Shown here: positions 44,840-52,524 of the stretch, piece by piece
Layout of the letters: every line of letters starts with the position of its first letter
How positions within the stretch are numbered: position 1 is the stretch's first letter
Program-made: the position numbers and the translations under genes
DNA from: an uncultured Clostridia bacterium
GTDB lineage: Bacteria > Bacillota > Clostridia > Christensenellales > UBA1242
Length of the DNA: 64,000 nucleotides
Assembly (NCBI GenBank): GCA_944372585.1
Contig: CALVZQ010000002.1
Span: forward strand, 112,602 to 176,601
Direction: 5' to 3'
Notes under the pieces: generated by a model
The model's input: the letters and a program-made list of their open reading frames with translations, nothing else
The model's database searches: none
Told to the model about the DNA's origin: nothing

Positions 44840-45181
44840 ATGAAGAAAACGGATCACAGACTCAGGAAGAATAGTCAATTCAGTTATATATACAAAAAAG
44901 GTGAGAGAGTTCACACAGAACACTTCACTTTGTTTGCAGTCAAAAGCAAATATGAAAGTTATAAAATTGGATTTTCTATCAATAAAAAACTTGGGAAAGC
45001 AAACAAAAGAAATTTACTAAAAAGAAGGATGAGAGAAATCACTAGGATTCATATTCAAATTCCTTCTTTTTGCAACTATGTTGTCATGGCAAAAGAAAAT
45101 GCCGTCACACTTTCTTTTGAAGAATTGAAAAACGAACTAAAAAAGTTGTTTGAAAAATATGAAAACAAAAAACATTCTTAA
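44840..45181 (+). CDS. rnpA: Ribonuclease P protein component
   Basis: 113-residue basic protein that assists RNase P RNA in tRNA 5' maturation. The family RNR motif is present as KANKRNLLKRRMRE, preceded by the KIGFSINKKLG strand and an N-terminal LRKNSQFSYIYKKG. Starts 1 nt after the rpmH stop, with a purine-rich site inside rpmH, and its 3' end overlaps yidD. Confidence 0.95.
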   Translation: MKKTDHRLRKNSQFSYIYKKGERVHTEHFTLFAVKSKYESYKIGFSINKKLGKANKRNLLKRRMREITRIHIQIPSFCNYVVMAKENAVTLSFEELKNELKKLFEKYENKKHS

Positions 45182-45422
45182 AAAAATCTTTTTATTCCCG
45201 GTCTATATCTACAAATATTTGATTTCGCCCCTGCTTCCTCACAGTTGCATTTTCACACCAACTTGTTCAAACTATATGATCAAAGCGGTGGAAGAATTTG
45301 GTGTTTTCAAAGGATTTTGGCTTGGGACTAAGAGAATTTGCAGATGTGTTCCTTGGCAAAAGAAGAGAGGGTATGACCCTGTTCCTATAAATATAAAAGG
45401 AGACAACCTATGGATTTTATAA
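45159..45422 (+). CDS. yidD: Membrane protein insertion efficiency factor YidD
   Basis: 87-residue membrane-associated protein with the conserved core YKYLISPLLPHSC, FTPTCSNYMIKAVEEFG and CVPW. It assists YidC-dependent membrane insertion. The ATG at 45159 lies within rnpA; a TTG three codons upstream is less likely. Its C-terminus overlaps the yidC start by 13 nt. Typical length and context. Confidence 0.93.
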   Translation: MKTKNILKKIFLFPVYIYKYLISPLLPHSCIFTPTCSNYMIKAVEEFGVFKGFWLGTKRICRCVPWQKKRGYDPVPINIKGDNLWIL

Positions 45423-46804
45423 GCACTGCACTTGTGACAATCTCTCAACCAACAGGTTTTTGGGAAACAATATTAAATGCCTTCAAAAGTGCCACAGGCA
45501 CATATATAATGGCTGTTATTTTGCTTGCTCTTATTGTCAGAATTTTGTTTTCTCTTGTTGACATAATCAACAAAAAAGTCAACATGAAAAACATGGACAT
45601 AAATGCAAAAATGAGACCGGAACTTGAAGCAATTCAAAAGAAGTATGGTCATGACCAAAGGATTCTTCAACAGAAGACAAATGAAATTTACAAAAAATAT
45701 CAATTCTCAATGATGAGCAGTTGTCTTCCAATGTTGATAACAATGATTTTGCAATTCACCGTTTTCTTGACATTATGGAATTCTCTTCAAGCTGTTTCAA
45801 ATTACAACATTGTAAACCAATATGAAAACATGAAAAATCTCTATGCAAATGTCATAGTTCTGAACGAAGAAGAAGGTTTGAAAAGGGAACTCACTGATTT
45901 GGCTGGACAAGAATATCAACTTGAGGCAGAGATAGATTTTGAAAACAACAAACTTAAAATCACAATAAATCAAACTGAAGTTGCTCCACAAGTTTTTGAA
46001 TTTAATTATGTCAACACTTGGACAAACCAAGACATCTTTGAATTGCTTCAAAGATATGTGAATGTTCCTCAAGAAGAGACACCAACAGACACGGAAAACC
46101 CAACTGAAGACACCACTCAAACTGAGGAAGGAGAAGAACAGACACCAACAACCCCAGAAATTGAGTTTGTTGACACTGGATTTAATGAACTCTTCAAAAC
46201 ACTGGCAGAACAGACTGTTGAAAATTATTATGTTGACACACAAGAAGGATTTTTGTGGATCAAAAACATTTACAAAGCCGAATCTCCAACAAGTCCACTT
46301 TTCACAAAAAGTGAGATAACAAACTATTTGTCAAGATATTACACTGACGAAGAAAAAACAACAGAAGAGGCCAATGACTATGAAGGACAAATTTTTGATT
46401 ATGTCGTTGCTGGAATTGATACACAGTCACTTGGAGTTAATGGTTACTACATCTTGACAATCATTGCTGTTGTCACATCATTCCTTTCACTTTGGCTTTC
46501 AAACAAACTTATGAAAAACAAAAAGAATCCAGTTTCTCCTCAAAATCCAGGTGGAATTGGAGCCGCAGCAAATTCAGGTGCTGGTAGTTCGAAACTTATG
46601 TATTTCATCATGCCAGTGATCATTGGTATCTTCACGTTTATGTACACAAGTTTGTTTGCAATATATTTGATTGTTGGACAACTTGTCACAATGCTTCTCA
46701 CTCCACTCACAACATTGATTGTCAGAAAATGGTTGGAAGCGGAAAGTAAAAAACAAAAAGAAAAAGATGTGATTGAAGTTGATTACAGAAGAAAAGATAA
46801 ATAA
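45410..46804 (+). CDS. yidC: YidC/Oxa1 membrane insertase with large extracellular insertion
   Basis: 464-residue insertase for membrane proteins. TM1 (about 31-55) carries the groove arginine in LIVRILFS; it is followed by the cytosolic hairpin (ELEAIQKKYGHD) and TM2 with CLPMLITMILQF. Between this and the last helices lies an insertion of roughly 180-200 residues containing a Thr/Glu/Pro stretch (TPTDTENPTEDTTQTEE), not found in Gram-positive SpoIIIJ/YidC2 (about 260 residues). The C-terminal three helices follow (NGYYILTIIAVV, LMYFIMPVIIGI, IYLIVGQLV) and a charged tail. No lipobox is evident at the N-terminus. AAGGAG lies 9 nt before the ATG. The A/T-rich terminator after it is strong. 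Confidence 0.94.
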   Translation: MDFISTALVTISQPTGFWETILNAFKSATGTYIMAVILLALIVRILFSLVDIINKKVNMKNMDINAKMRPELEAIQKKYGHDQRILQQKTNEIYKKYQFSMMSSCLPMLITMILQFTVFLTLWNSLQAVSNYNIVNQYENMKNLYANVIVLNEEEGLKRELTDLAGQEYQLEAEIDFENNKLKITINQTEVAPQVFEFNYVNTWTNQDIFELLQRYVNVPQEETPTDTENPTEDTTQTEEGEEQTPTTPEIEFVDTGFNELFKTLAEQTVENYYVDTQEGFLWIKNIYKAESPTSPLFTKSEITNYLSRYYTDEEKTTEEANDYEGQIFDYVVAGIDTQSLGVNGYYILTIIAVVTSFLSLWLSNKLMKNKKNPVSPQNPGGIGAAANSGAGSSKLMYFIMPVIIGIFTFMYTSLFAIYLIVGQLVTMLLTPLTTLIVRKWLEAESKKQKEKDVIEVDYRRKDK

Positions 46805-46832
46805 AAAAAAGACGGAATTTCCGTCTTTTTTG
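46804..46832. terminator. Bidirectional terminator, yidC / amidase-like gene
   Basis: GACGGAA/TTCCGTC stem with a 1-nt nominal centre, extended by A/T pairs on both sides. Confidence 0.85.
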
Positions 46833-46840
46833 TTATGTTT

Positions 46841-47872
46841 TTATAAGTTGTTGACCAGTGCATTCCATGTGTTGTTTCCCACCAAACCATCAACTGCAAG
46901 ATTGTTGTCTTGTTGAAATTGTCTGACAGCATTTTCTGTTCTGCTTCCGAAAATCCCATCAATTGTGCCAACAGGGATCAAATAACTTTCAAGAAGTTGT
47001 TGCAAAAATGTGACATAGGCCCCAGAGTTGCCACGTCTGAGCAATGGATAAGGTGGAAGATTGAGAAGTGTTCTCCAAGTGTTTTGACCAACAATTCCAT
47101 CAACAGAAAGTCCGTTGTTTTGTTGGAATGTTCGAACCGCTCTTTCCGTGTTTGCACCAAAGATGCCATCAATTGTCAAATTGTTTCCGTATTGATTTAG
47201 AATGAATTGCAACAAGAAAACAAAGTTGTTGTCACTGCCACGTCTAAGCAAAGGATAGTTTGAAAGATTGTTCCTTGGAAGATAACTTACGCCAAGAAAG
47301 TTGCAAACACCATGACAAGCCTCTTCTCCAACTTCTGTTTGAAAAAGTGGATTTATCATCAGTTGTGCTTCGCGCAGATTTGTCATGAATCCTGCTTCAA
47401 TGAGAGCGGAAACACAGTTGACACTTGAGAGAACTCCAACATCAAGAGTTTTGACGCCTCTTCCATTTTGAGAAGTTCCTTGAATGAGTTCTTCATACAT
47501 ATCTTCGGCCAGTCTTCGGCTTTCTGACGCTTGTGGGTTTGATGGAGAATAAAACACCTCAAGACCAGAGGCAGAATTGAAACTGTCCCCATAAGCATTG
47601 TAGGCAAAAGTCACTAAAGCGGTTAGATTTTGTCTGTTGATACGCCTGACTCTTTCGTCTATTGAAACATCGTAAAGTTCTGGTTTGACATCATAGACAG
47701 AAAAACCTTGTCTTAAGCACGCTTCGATAAAACTGTTTTTTGCAGCTCTGTTAAATTCATTTTCATATATTTGTCTGTCAAGACCTGGGACAACAGGGGT
47801 TCTTTTTCCCGGAGTTGGAGGTTGGACCCCGTGTTCATCGTTTGCCCCTATGTAATACATATCATTAGCCAT
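46841..47872 (-). CDS. Amidase_3-like protein with two peptidoglycan-binding domains
   Basis: 343 residues. Residues about 5-195 resemble N-acetylmuramoyl-L-alanine amidases of the Amidase_3 type: a first zinc His (NDEHG, His14), PGKRTP, the YENEFNR Glu segment, GRGVKTLDVGVL and the catalytic-Glu motif EAGFMTN. The second zinc His, normally in SIHxNA, is missing; the aligned stretch reads TFAYNAYG. Two C-terminal PG_binding_1 repeats follow, each starting YPLLRRG and containing DGIFG and FQQ(N/D)N. No signal peptide is visible, so export is unclear. AAAGGAG precedes the ATG at 47872. Either an inactive wall-binding protein or a variant active site. Confidence 0.85.
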   Translation of the reverse strand: MANDMYYIGANDEHGVQPPTPGKRTPVVPGLDRQIYENEFNRAAKNSFIEACLRQGFSVYDVKPELYDVSIDERVRRINRQNLTALVTFAYNAYGDSFNSASGLEVFYSPSNPQASESRRLAEDMYEELIQGTSQNGRGVKTLDVGVLSSVNCVSALIEAGFMTNLREAQLMINPLFQTEVGEEACHGVCNFLGVSYLPRNNLSNYPLLRRGSDNNFVFLLQFILNQYGNNLTIDGIFGANTERAVRTFQQNNGLSVDGIVGQNTWRTLLNLPPYPLLRRGNSGAYVTFLQQLLESYLIPVGTIDGIFGSRTENAVRQFQQDNNLAVDGLVGNNTWNALVNNL

Positions 47873-47971
47873 AATTTCTCCTTTCAATTACTGATATATG
47901 AAATAAAAGAAAAAAAGTTTCTTTGTTGGAAATTTTTTATATTTATGATAAAATAGAAATAAGGTGAGAAT

Positions 47972-48859
47972 ATGAAGATCATAGATGGAAAACAACTAGC
48001 AAAAAATATAAAAGAAAACGTCAAAGAAAAAGTGGTTTCAAATTATGTTAATTGTGGAAAAGAAGTACCTTGTCTTGTTTGCATCATTGTTGGAGATGAT
48101 AAGGCAAGTCAAGTTTATGTAAATTCAAAGAAAAAGGCTTGTGAGGCATGTGGACTCAAATCACGGGTTTACAATTTTCCAGCAGAAACGACAAAAGAAT
48201 TTTTGATTGATTTTTTGAAGAAACTTAATAAAGACGAATCTGTGTCAGGGATTCTCGTTCAGTTGCCATTGCCTCTCAAACTTGACAAAAGCCGTGACGA
48301 AATCATAAACACAATTTCACCAGAAAAAGATGTTGATTGTTTGACATATGAAAATCTTGGAAAAATGTATTCTGATGATGGAATCATTGCTCCTTGCACT
48401 TCAACGGGAATCATAAAAATTTTTGAAAGTGAAAATTATGATCTTGACGGGAAAGATGTCGTGGTTGTTGGAAGAAGTTTGCTCGTTGGGAAAAGTGTTT
48501 CGACATTGCTTCAAAGCAAAAATGCGACTGTCACAAATTGTCACAGTCACACAAAAAACTTGAAAGAAAAATGTCGTCAAGCAGATGTCTTGATTGTTGC
48601 TGTTGGAAGAAAAAAAATGATAAAAAATGACTATGTCAAAGACGGAGCCTTTGTCATTGATGTTGGAATAAACAGAACAGAAAGCGGGCTTGTTGGAGAT
48701 GTTGACTTCGAAGATGTCAAAGACAAGTGTTGTTGCATTACACCAGTTCCTGGAGGTGTTGGACCTTTGACAGTGGCATGCTTGATGGAAAATACTCTGA
48801 TTTTGCATGAAAAAGCACATAACAAAAACATTGATGACAAAAAAAATACAATCAGCTGA
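47972..48859 (+). CDS. folD: Bifunctional methylene-THF dehydrogenase / methenyl-THF cyclohydrolase
   Basis: Cytosolic folate enzyme interconverting 5,10-methylene- and 10-formyl-THF. YxxxK with Tyr49 and Lys53 (SQVYVNSKKK), VQLPLPL, PCTSTGII, the dinucleotide-binding VVVVGRSLLVGKS and the C-terminal TPVPGGVGPLT are all present. The usual DVDGF motif reads DVDCLT. Length, 295 residues, is usual. AAGGTGAG precedes the ATG. Single gene, divergent from the amidase-like gene. Confidence 0.96.
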   Translation: MKIIDGKQLAKNIKENVKEKVVSNYVNCGKEVPCLVCIIVGDDKASQVYVNSKKKACEACGLKSRVYNFPAETTKEFLIDFLKKLNKDESVSGILVQLPLPLKLDKSRDEIINTISPEKDVDCLTYENLGKMYSDDGIIAPCTSTGIIKIFESENYDLDGKDVVVVGRSLLVGKSVSTLLQSKNATVTNCHSHTKNLKEKCRQADVLIVAVGRKKMIKNDYVKDGAFVIDVGINRTESGLVGDVDFEDVKDKCCCITPVPGGVGPLTVACLMENTLILHEKAHNKNIDDKKNTIS

Positions 48860-48874
48860 GATTGTATTTTTTTT
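48841..48874. terminator. Bidirectional terminator after folD
   Basis: AATACAATC/GATTGTATT stem (48845-48853 with 48860-48868) flanked by A and T tracts; folD stop codon in the loop. Confidence 0.85.
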
Positions 48875-48875
48875 G

Positions 48876-49988
48876 TTATGAAAGCGAGAAGGTCATTTTG
48901 ACCGGATTGTGATCTGAATACATGAAATCTGTGTCTATGTTGTTTACAACAGAAACAGTGACATTATCAGAAACGATGAAACCATCAATAACAACAGAAT
49001 AGTTAACTCCTTTTTCATATGGCATATCCGTTGAACGACAGGTTGGAGCATTTGTGCTTGTTGCAAAGGAGAATCCATCTGGCAAGTCCTCTTCATTGAT
49101 TTGAGCAACCCATTCTGGGACTTTTTGCTGTGTTTCAAAAGTGTTTAGGCTGTTTGCAATGTCATGATTCCAATCGCCGCCCGCGATGACATAATTGCCT
49201 TTTGCATATTCTTCACTTAAAACATTTTTCAACATTTCGAGTTGAAGTGCACGAATTTTTCCACCTTCGTCATAAGCACTCATGTGCAAATTGATCAAAA
49301 CCAACTGTTTGTCAGAACCTTGAATGTTCAAACGATTGACTTGAAAACATCTGTCCAAATCAAAGAATTTTGTGAAGAAACCATTGTCAATAGGGAAAGA
49401 TCTTCTCACACTTTCAGAAATTTCATATTTTGAAAATGTTGCAATTCCTGCGTTTACAGCACCATGAGGATTTGTCAATGGATAGAACAAAAAGCCACTG
49501 TGAAAATTGCTGGCGAAAACAGAAGAGTAATCAGTGAAGGCATCTTGAAGCATTTCATATTGATTTACAAAAAAACTTCTGTCTGCCTTTGTGTCAACTT
49601 CTTGAAAAAAAGCGAAATCTGTTTCTTGCTGAAGAATTGTTTGAAGAGCGCCATTTGTGTTGTCAAGAACCGTTTGTTTGTCTTTTGCTCTGCTTCCGCT
49701 TCCACTTGTTTTTGTTCCATCAAGCATTTCTCCTGTATCCATGAAGAAATCAAAATCATGAGAATACGCCCCAAAGCCTATGTTGTATGTTGTGATTGTG
49801 TATTCTTCATTCAAAGAAATTTGAGAAGTCTGATTGTTTGCGATTTCCAAAACTTGATTGTCTTCAATACGGTAGTAAGTTGCACTTAGATAGATGACAT
49901 ATCCGATCAAAATCAACAAAATAAGTCCAACCAATGAAAGTAAAGTAAAACAAATGATTTTTAATGTTTTCTTTAATGTTGGATTCAT
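48876..49988 (-). CDS. Membrane-anchored endonuclease/exonuclease/phosphatase family protein
   Basis: 370 residues: an N-terminal helix (about 9-33) then an extracytoplasmic EEP domain. Catalytic motifs are all visible: TYNIGFGAY (Asn), FFQEVD (Glu), INLHMSAYD, AGGDWNHD (Asp, Asn) and the final SDHNPV (Asp-His). The family includes DNases, sphingomyelinases and phosphatases; substrate cannot be told. The start is ATG 49988 with AAGGGGG upstream; a reading extending to 50276 is rejected because it runs across the divergent promoters and into the next gene. Confidence 0.88.
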   Translation of the reverse strand: MNPTLKKTLKIICFTLLSLVGLILLILIGYVIYLSATYYRIEDNQVLEIANNQTSQISLNEEYTITTYNIGFGAYSHDFDFFMDTGEMLDGTKTSGSGSRAKDKQTVLDNTNGALQTILQQETDFAFFQEVDTKADRSFFVNQYEMLQDAFTDYSSVFASNFHSGFLFYPLTNPHGAVNAGIATFSKYEISESVRRSFPIDNGFFTKFFDLDRCFQVNRLNIQGSDKQLVLINLHMSAYDEGGKIRALQLEMLKNVLSEEYAKGNYVIAGGDWNHDIANSLNTFETQQKVPEWVAQINEEDLPDGFSFATSTNAPTCRSTDMPYEKGVNYSVVIDGFIVSDNVTVSVVNNIDTDFMYSDHNPVKMTFSLS

Positions 49989-50016
49989 AAAAATATCCCC
50001 CTTTATTGATATAAGA

Positions 50017-50044
50017 AGTATAACATAACAAAAAATCATTTCAA
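50017..50044 (-). promoter_or_regulatory. Promoter of the EEP-family gene
   Basis: Minus strand TTGAAA (50039-50044), 16-nt spacer, TATACT (50017-50022). Confidence 0.6.
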
Positions 50045-50073
50045 AACACATTTGAAAAATTTGTCGATTTGTT

Positions 50074-50101
50074 TTGTAATAAAATTGATAAGTATTATAA
50101 T
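50074..50101 (+). promoter_or_regulatory. Promoter of the aconitase-X operon
   Basis: TTGTAA (50074-50079), 16-nt spacer, TATAAT (50096-50101). A 0A-like TGTCGAT (one mismatch) lies just upstream. Confidence 0.6.
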
Positions 50102-50130
50102 TGTTATAACAAAATAAGGAGGAAAAGGGA

Positions 50131-51402
50131 ATGAAGCTAACAGCCGAAGAAAAGGCAATCCTGGAAGGAAAAGAGGGACAAACCAAAGCCAAAATCATGC
50201 AAACATTAGTGGAATTTGGAGATTTGTTTGGTGCTGAAGAATTTGTCCCAGTGACCACTGATGGACATCTTGTCACTTCGTTTGGTATTGGTCTTTTGAA
50301 ACCAGTTTATCGAATTATGGATGAGATTATTGATGCGGGACTTAAAACTGAATATCCTTTCACTGTTGACCCAAGACCAATTGACTACAAAAATGTGAAG
50401 TGTGGACTTTTGGACAAGTTGATTTTCAGCAAGATTATGTATTCTCAACAAAAACATTATGAAGAACAACTTTCCAAAATTGGATTAAGAAACAAAGATT
50501 CATTTACATGCACATGCTATTTGAAAGAAGTTGGAAACACACCAAAATATGGAGATGTTTTGTCTTGGGCAGAAAGCAGTGCAGTTGTTTTTGCAAACTC
50601 TGTGCTTGGTGCAAGATGCAATCGTAACAGTGGAATGCTTGACATTTTTGGAGCGATTTTGGGAAAGGTTCCAAAGTTTGGACTTCTCACTGATGAAGGA
50701 AGAAAAGCAAATTGGATTATTGAAGTTAAGACAACAAAATTGCCAGAAGCACAAATTTTGGGAAGTACAATTGGAATGAAAGTCATGGAAGATGTTCCAT
50801 ATGTTGTTGGTCTTGACAAGTTTTTGGGAACAGAACTTACCGATGATGTCATTTCATATTTGAAGGATTTTGGTGCTGCAACCGCATCGAATGGTGCCGT
50901 TGGGCTTTATCACATTGAAAACTTGACACCTGAAGCAAAGAAATTTGGAAAGAAAATTGTCAATGAAAAACCTAAAAAATATGTAATCGATGATGCAGAA
51001 CTTGAAAGAGTTTATAAGAGTTATCCTGTCATGTGGAAAAATCCAGAATCAAAACCTACACTGTGCTTCATTGGGTGTCCACATTTGACCAATGAGCAAC
51101 TGATCAGTTGGACAAACAAAATTGAAGAAAACTTGAAACTCAGTGGAAAGAAAAGAGTTCAACTTAGAACCATCATGACAACAGCTCCTGCGGTTTTGAA
51201 GAAATTTTCAGAAACAGAGGAATACAAAAAACTCAAGTCTTATGGAATTAAATTCTCTTCAATTTGTCCATTGATGTACACCAACAACCCTATTGCCGGA
51301 GGAAAACCAATCATAACAAACAGCAACAAACTTAGGACATATTCAAAGTCGAGATATTATAAAGATGAAGACATTGTGAAAATTATTTGTGGGGTGAAAT
51401 AA
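50131..51402 (+). CDS. Aconitase X (AcnX), catalytic large subunit
   Basis: 423-residue protein of the AcnX (DUF521) branch of the aconitase superfamily, dehydratases with an iron-sulfur cluster. Diagnostic stretches: LTAEEKAILEG at the N-terminus, a TCTCYL Cys pair, the AESSAVVFANSVLGARCNRNSG core, FIGCPHLT and a C-terminal CPLMYTNNP followed by TNSNKLRTY. Characterised relatives act as cis-3-hydroxy-L-proline dehydratase in bacteria or mevalonate 5-phosphate dehydratase in archaea; which applies here is unknown. GGAGG precedes the ATG. One nt separates it from its small subunit. Confidence 0.88.
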   Translation: MKLTAEEKAILEGKEGQTKAKIMQTLVEFGDLFGAEEFVPVTTDGHLVTSFGIGLLKPVYRIMDEIIDAGLKTEYPFTVDPRPIDYKNVKCGLLDKLIFSKIMYSQQKHYEEQLSKIGLRNKDSFTCTCYLKEVGNTPKYGDVLSWAESSAVVFANSVLGARCNRNSGMLDIFGAILGKVPKFGLLTDEGRKANWIIEVKTTKLPEAQILGSTIGMKVMEDVPYVVGLDKFLGTELTDDVISYLKDFGAATASNGAVGLYHIENLTPEAKKFGKKIVNEKPKKYVIDDAELERVYKSYPVMWKNPESKPTLCFIGCPHLTNEQLISWTNKIEENLKLSGKKRVQLRTIMTTAPAVLKKFSETEEYKKLKSYGIKFSSICPLMYTNNPIAGGKPIITNSNKLRTYSKSRYYKDEDIVKIICGVK

Positions 51403-51403
51403 T

Positions 51404-51853
51404 ATGGCAAAGAAAGTTTTTAAAGGAAGAGTTATTTGCAAAGGAACATATGAAGGGGAAGCGGTTGTTTCTCATCAAGGTGTCAACACATTGGCAACTT
51501 TTCAAAAATCAGCATTAAAGAACGCAAAAAAGGTTATTGGCTCAGACCAAAACAATCCTGATGTTTATGGAAAAAATTTGACAGGAATTGCATTGATTTT
51601 GCCACAAACCATTGGTTCGACAACAGGCGGACTTGTCATTCAAACAATTTGTCAAATGGGAATCAACCCTGCCGCTCTTTTGTTCAGTGAGGAAATTGAC
51701 TCATTGGCAGCAAGTGGTGTGATTTTGGCAAAGAATTGGGAAAACTCAAAAATTATTGCCATTGACAAACTTGGAAAAGAAATTTTGAACTCAATAAAAA
51801 CTGGAGACAAGATTTCAATATCCGAAGATGGAACTGTCACATTATTAGATTAA
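51404..51853 (+). CDS. Aconitase X small (swivel, DUF126) subunit
   Basis: 149-residue partner of the preceding subunit; in some lineages the two are fused. The KGRVICKGTYEGEAVVS strand, the GSDQNNPDVYGKNLTGIALILPQTIGSTTGG core and the PAALLF segment are typical of AcnX type II small subunits (DUF126), where the small domain swivels over the active site. Starts 1 nt after the large subunit stop, so expression is coupled. A terminator lies at its stop codon. Confidence 0.88.
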   Translation: MAKKVFKGRVICKGTYEGEAVVSHQGVNTLATFQKSALKNAKKVIGSDQNNPDVYGKNLTGIALILPQTIGSTTGGLVIQTICQMGINPAALLFSEEIDSLAASGVILAKNWENSKIIAIDKLGKEILNSIKTGDKISISEDGTVTLLD

Positions 51854-51880
51854 AAGTGGAACAAAATCCACTTTTTTTAT
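51853..51880 (+). terminator. Terminator after the aconitase-X operon
   Basis: AAAGTGGA/TCCACTTT stem, 6-nt loop, T tract; includes the stop codon region. Confidence 0.75.
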
Positions 51881-51889
51881 TTTTGCATA

Positions 51890-51918
51890 TTGAAAAGAGA
51901 AAAAATGTATGCTATCAT
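51890..51918 (+). promoter_or_regulatory. Promoter of a putative short transcript
   Basis: TTGAAA (51890-51895), 17-nt spacer, TATCAT (51913-51918), in an intergenic region without a long ORF. Confidence 0.5.
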
Positions 51919-51924
51919 ACTGGC

Positions 51925-52195
51925 ATGAAGAAATTGGTAGAAGAACAATAGAAGAAACATTGATATTTTCAAAAATCTCAAGAAAAGCAATAAGAACAAA
52001 AACGCGGATTGCTTTGATGACTTGAATTTGTGAACAGTTTGTGTTTGTGTGAAGAAGTGGAGAGGATTTCAAGAGAAAAATTTGCTTAAGAATTTCAAAA
52101 TTTAAATGGATTGGAAACACAAAAATATATTGCTGAAAATTATGAAAAAAATCAAATATAGAAAAAATAAAAAATATCTATATTTGATTTTTTTC
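51925..52195 (+). ncRNA. Candidate short independent transcript (unknown RNA or broken gene)
   Basis: About 270 nt between a recognisable promoter and a strong terminator. No known RNA class (SRP RNA, 6S, tmRNA, RNase P RNA) matches. The predicted 5' end coincides with an ATG opening an 8-codon ORF (51925-51951, encoding MKKLVEEQ). A second frame starting at ATG 51909 runs 37 codons to a TGA at 52020-52022, and a third is open for 12 codons after it. This could be an RNA gene, a leader-peptide RNA, or a frameshifted small gene. Low confidence in nature, moderate in existence. Confidence 0.35.
52145..52194 (+). terminator. Very strong terminator of the candidate transcript
   Basis: Seventeen perfect base pairs (52145-52161 with 52178-52194), 16-nt A/T loop, ending in seven T. 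It is A/T-symmetric and may act on both strands. Confidence 0.75.
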
Positions 52196-52216
52196 TCCGT
52201 ATTTTATGGCAATTTA

Positions 52217-52248
52217 AATCTTTGGTAATCTTTGGTAATTATTCGACA
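52217..52248. promoter_or_regulatory. Tandem 10-bp repeat beside a 0A-box-like site
   Basis: AATCTTTGGT occurs twice in tandem (52217-52226, 52227-52236), followed by TTCGACA (52242-52248), the reverse complement of the Spo0A-box TGTCGAA. It lies about 277 nt upstream of the Spo0A-C-type gene. A TATAAT follows at about 52321-52330. The remaining bases up to 52508 are A/T-rich without other structure I can name. Confidence 0.35.
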
Positions 52249-52524
52249 GAATTAGAAAATAATAGTTAAAAATTAAATTGTAAAATTTTGAATTTTGTTT
52301 TCAATTTTTCTATTTATATGATATAATAACATAGTGTTCTTTCAAATAACCTTTATAGATTCCTTTGATTAAAGAGCATGAAATTTGACTTGCCTTATGT
52401 TACAAAACGTTAAAACTTTTTGTTTGAAATAAATTTGTTTATATTGTTTATTTTGAAAATTACAACAAGGTTGTAAAGAGTTTTTCATTGCTTTTAAGAC
52501 AAGTTTTAAAAGGAGGAAAAGCCT

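Noticed and set aside
49989-50276. Upstream extension of the EEP-family gene to 466 residues
   Set aside because: It would cross two divergent promoters and the start of the aconitase-X gene; the ATG at 49988 with a purine-rich site and a signal-anchor helix is a much better start.
51845-52120. 91-codon minus-strand frame in the gap after the aconitase-X operon
   Set aside because: It runs through the terminator and the end of the upstream gene, lacks a ribosome site and has no recognisable content.
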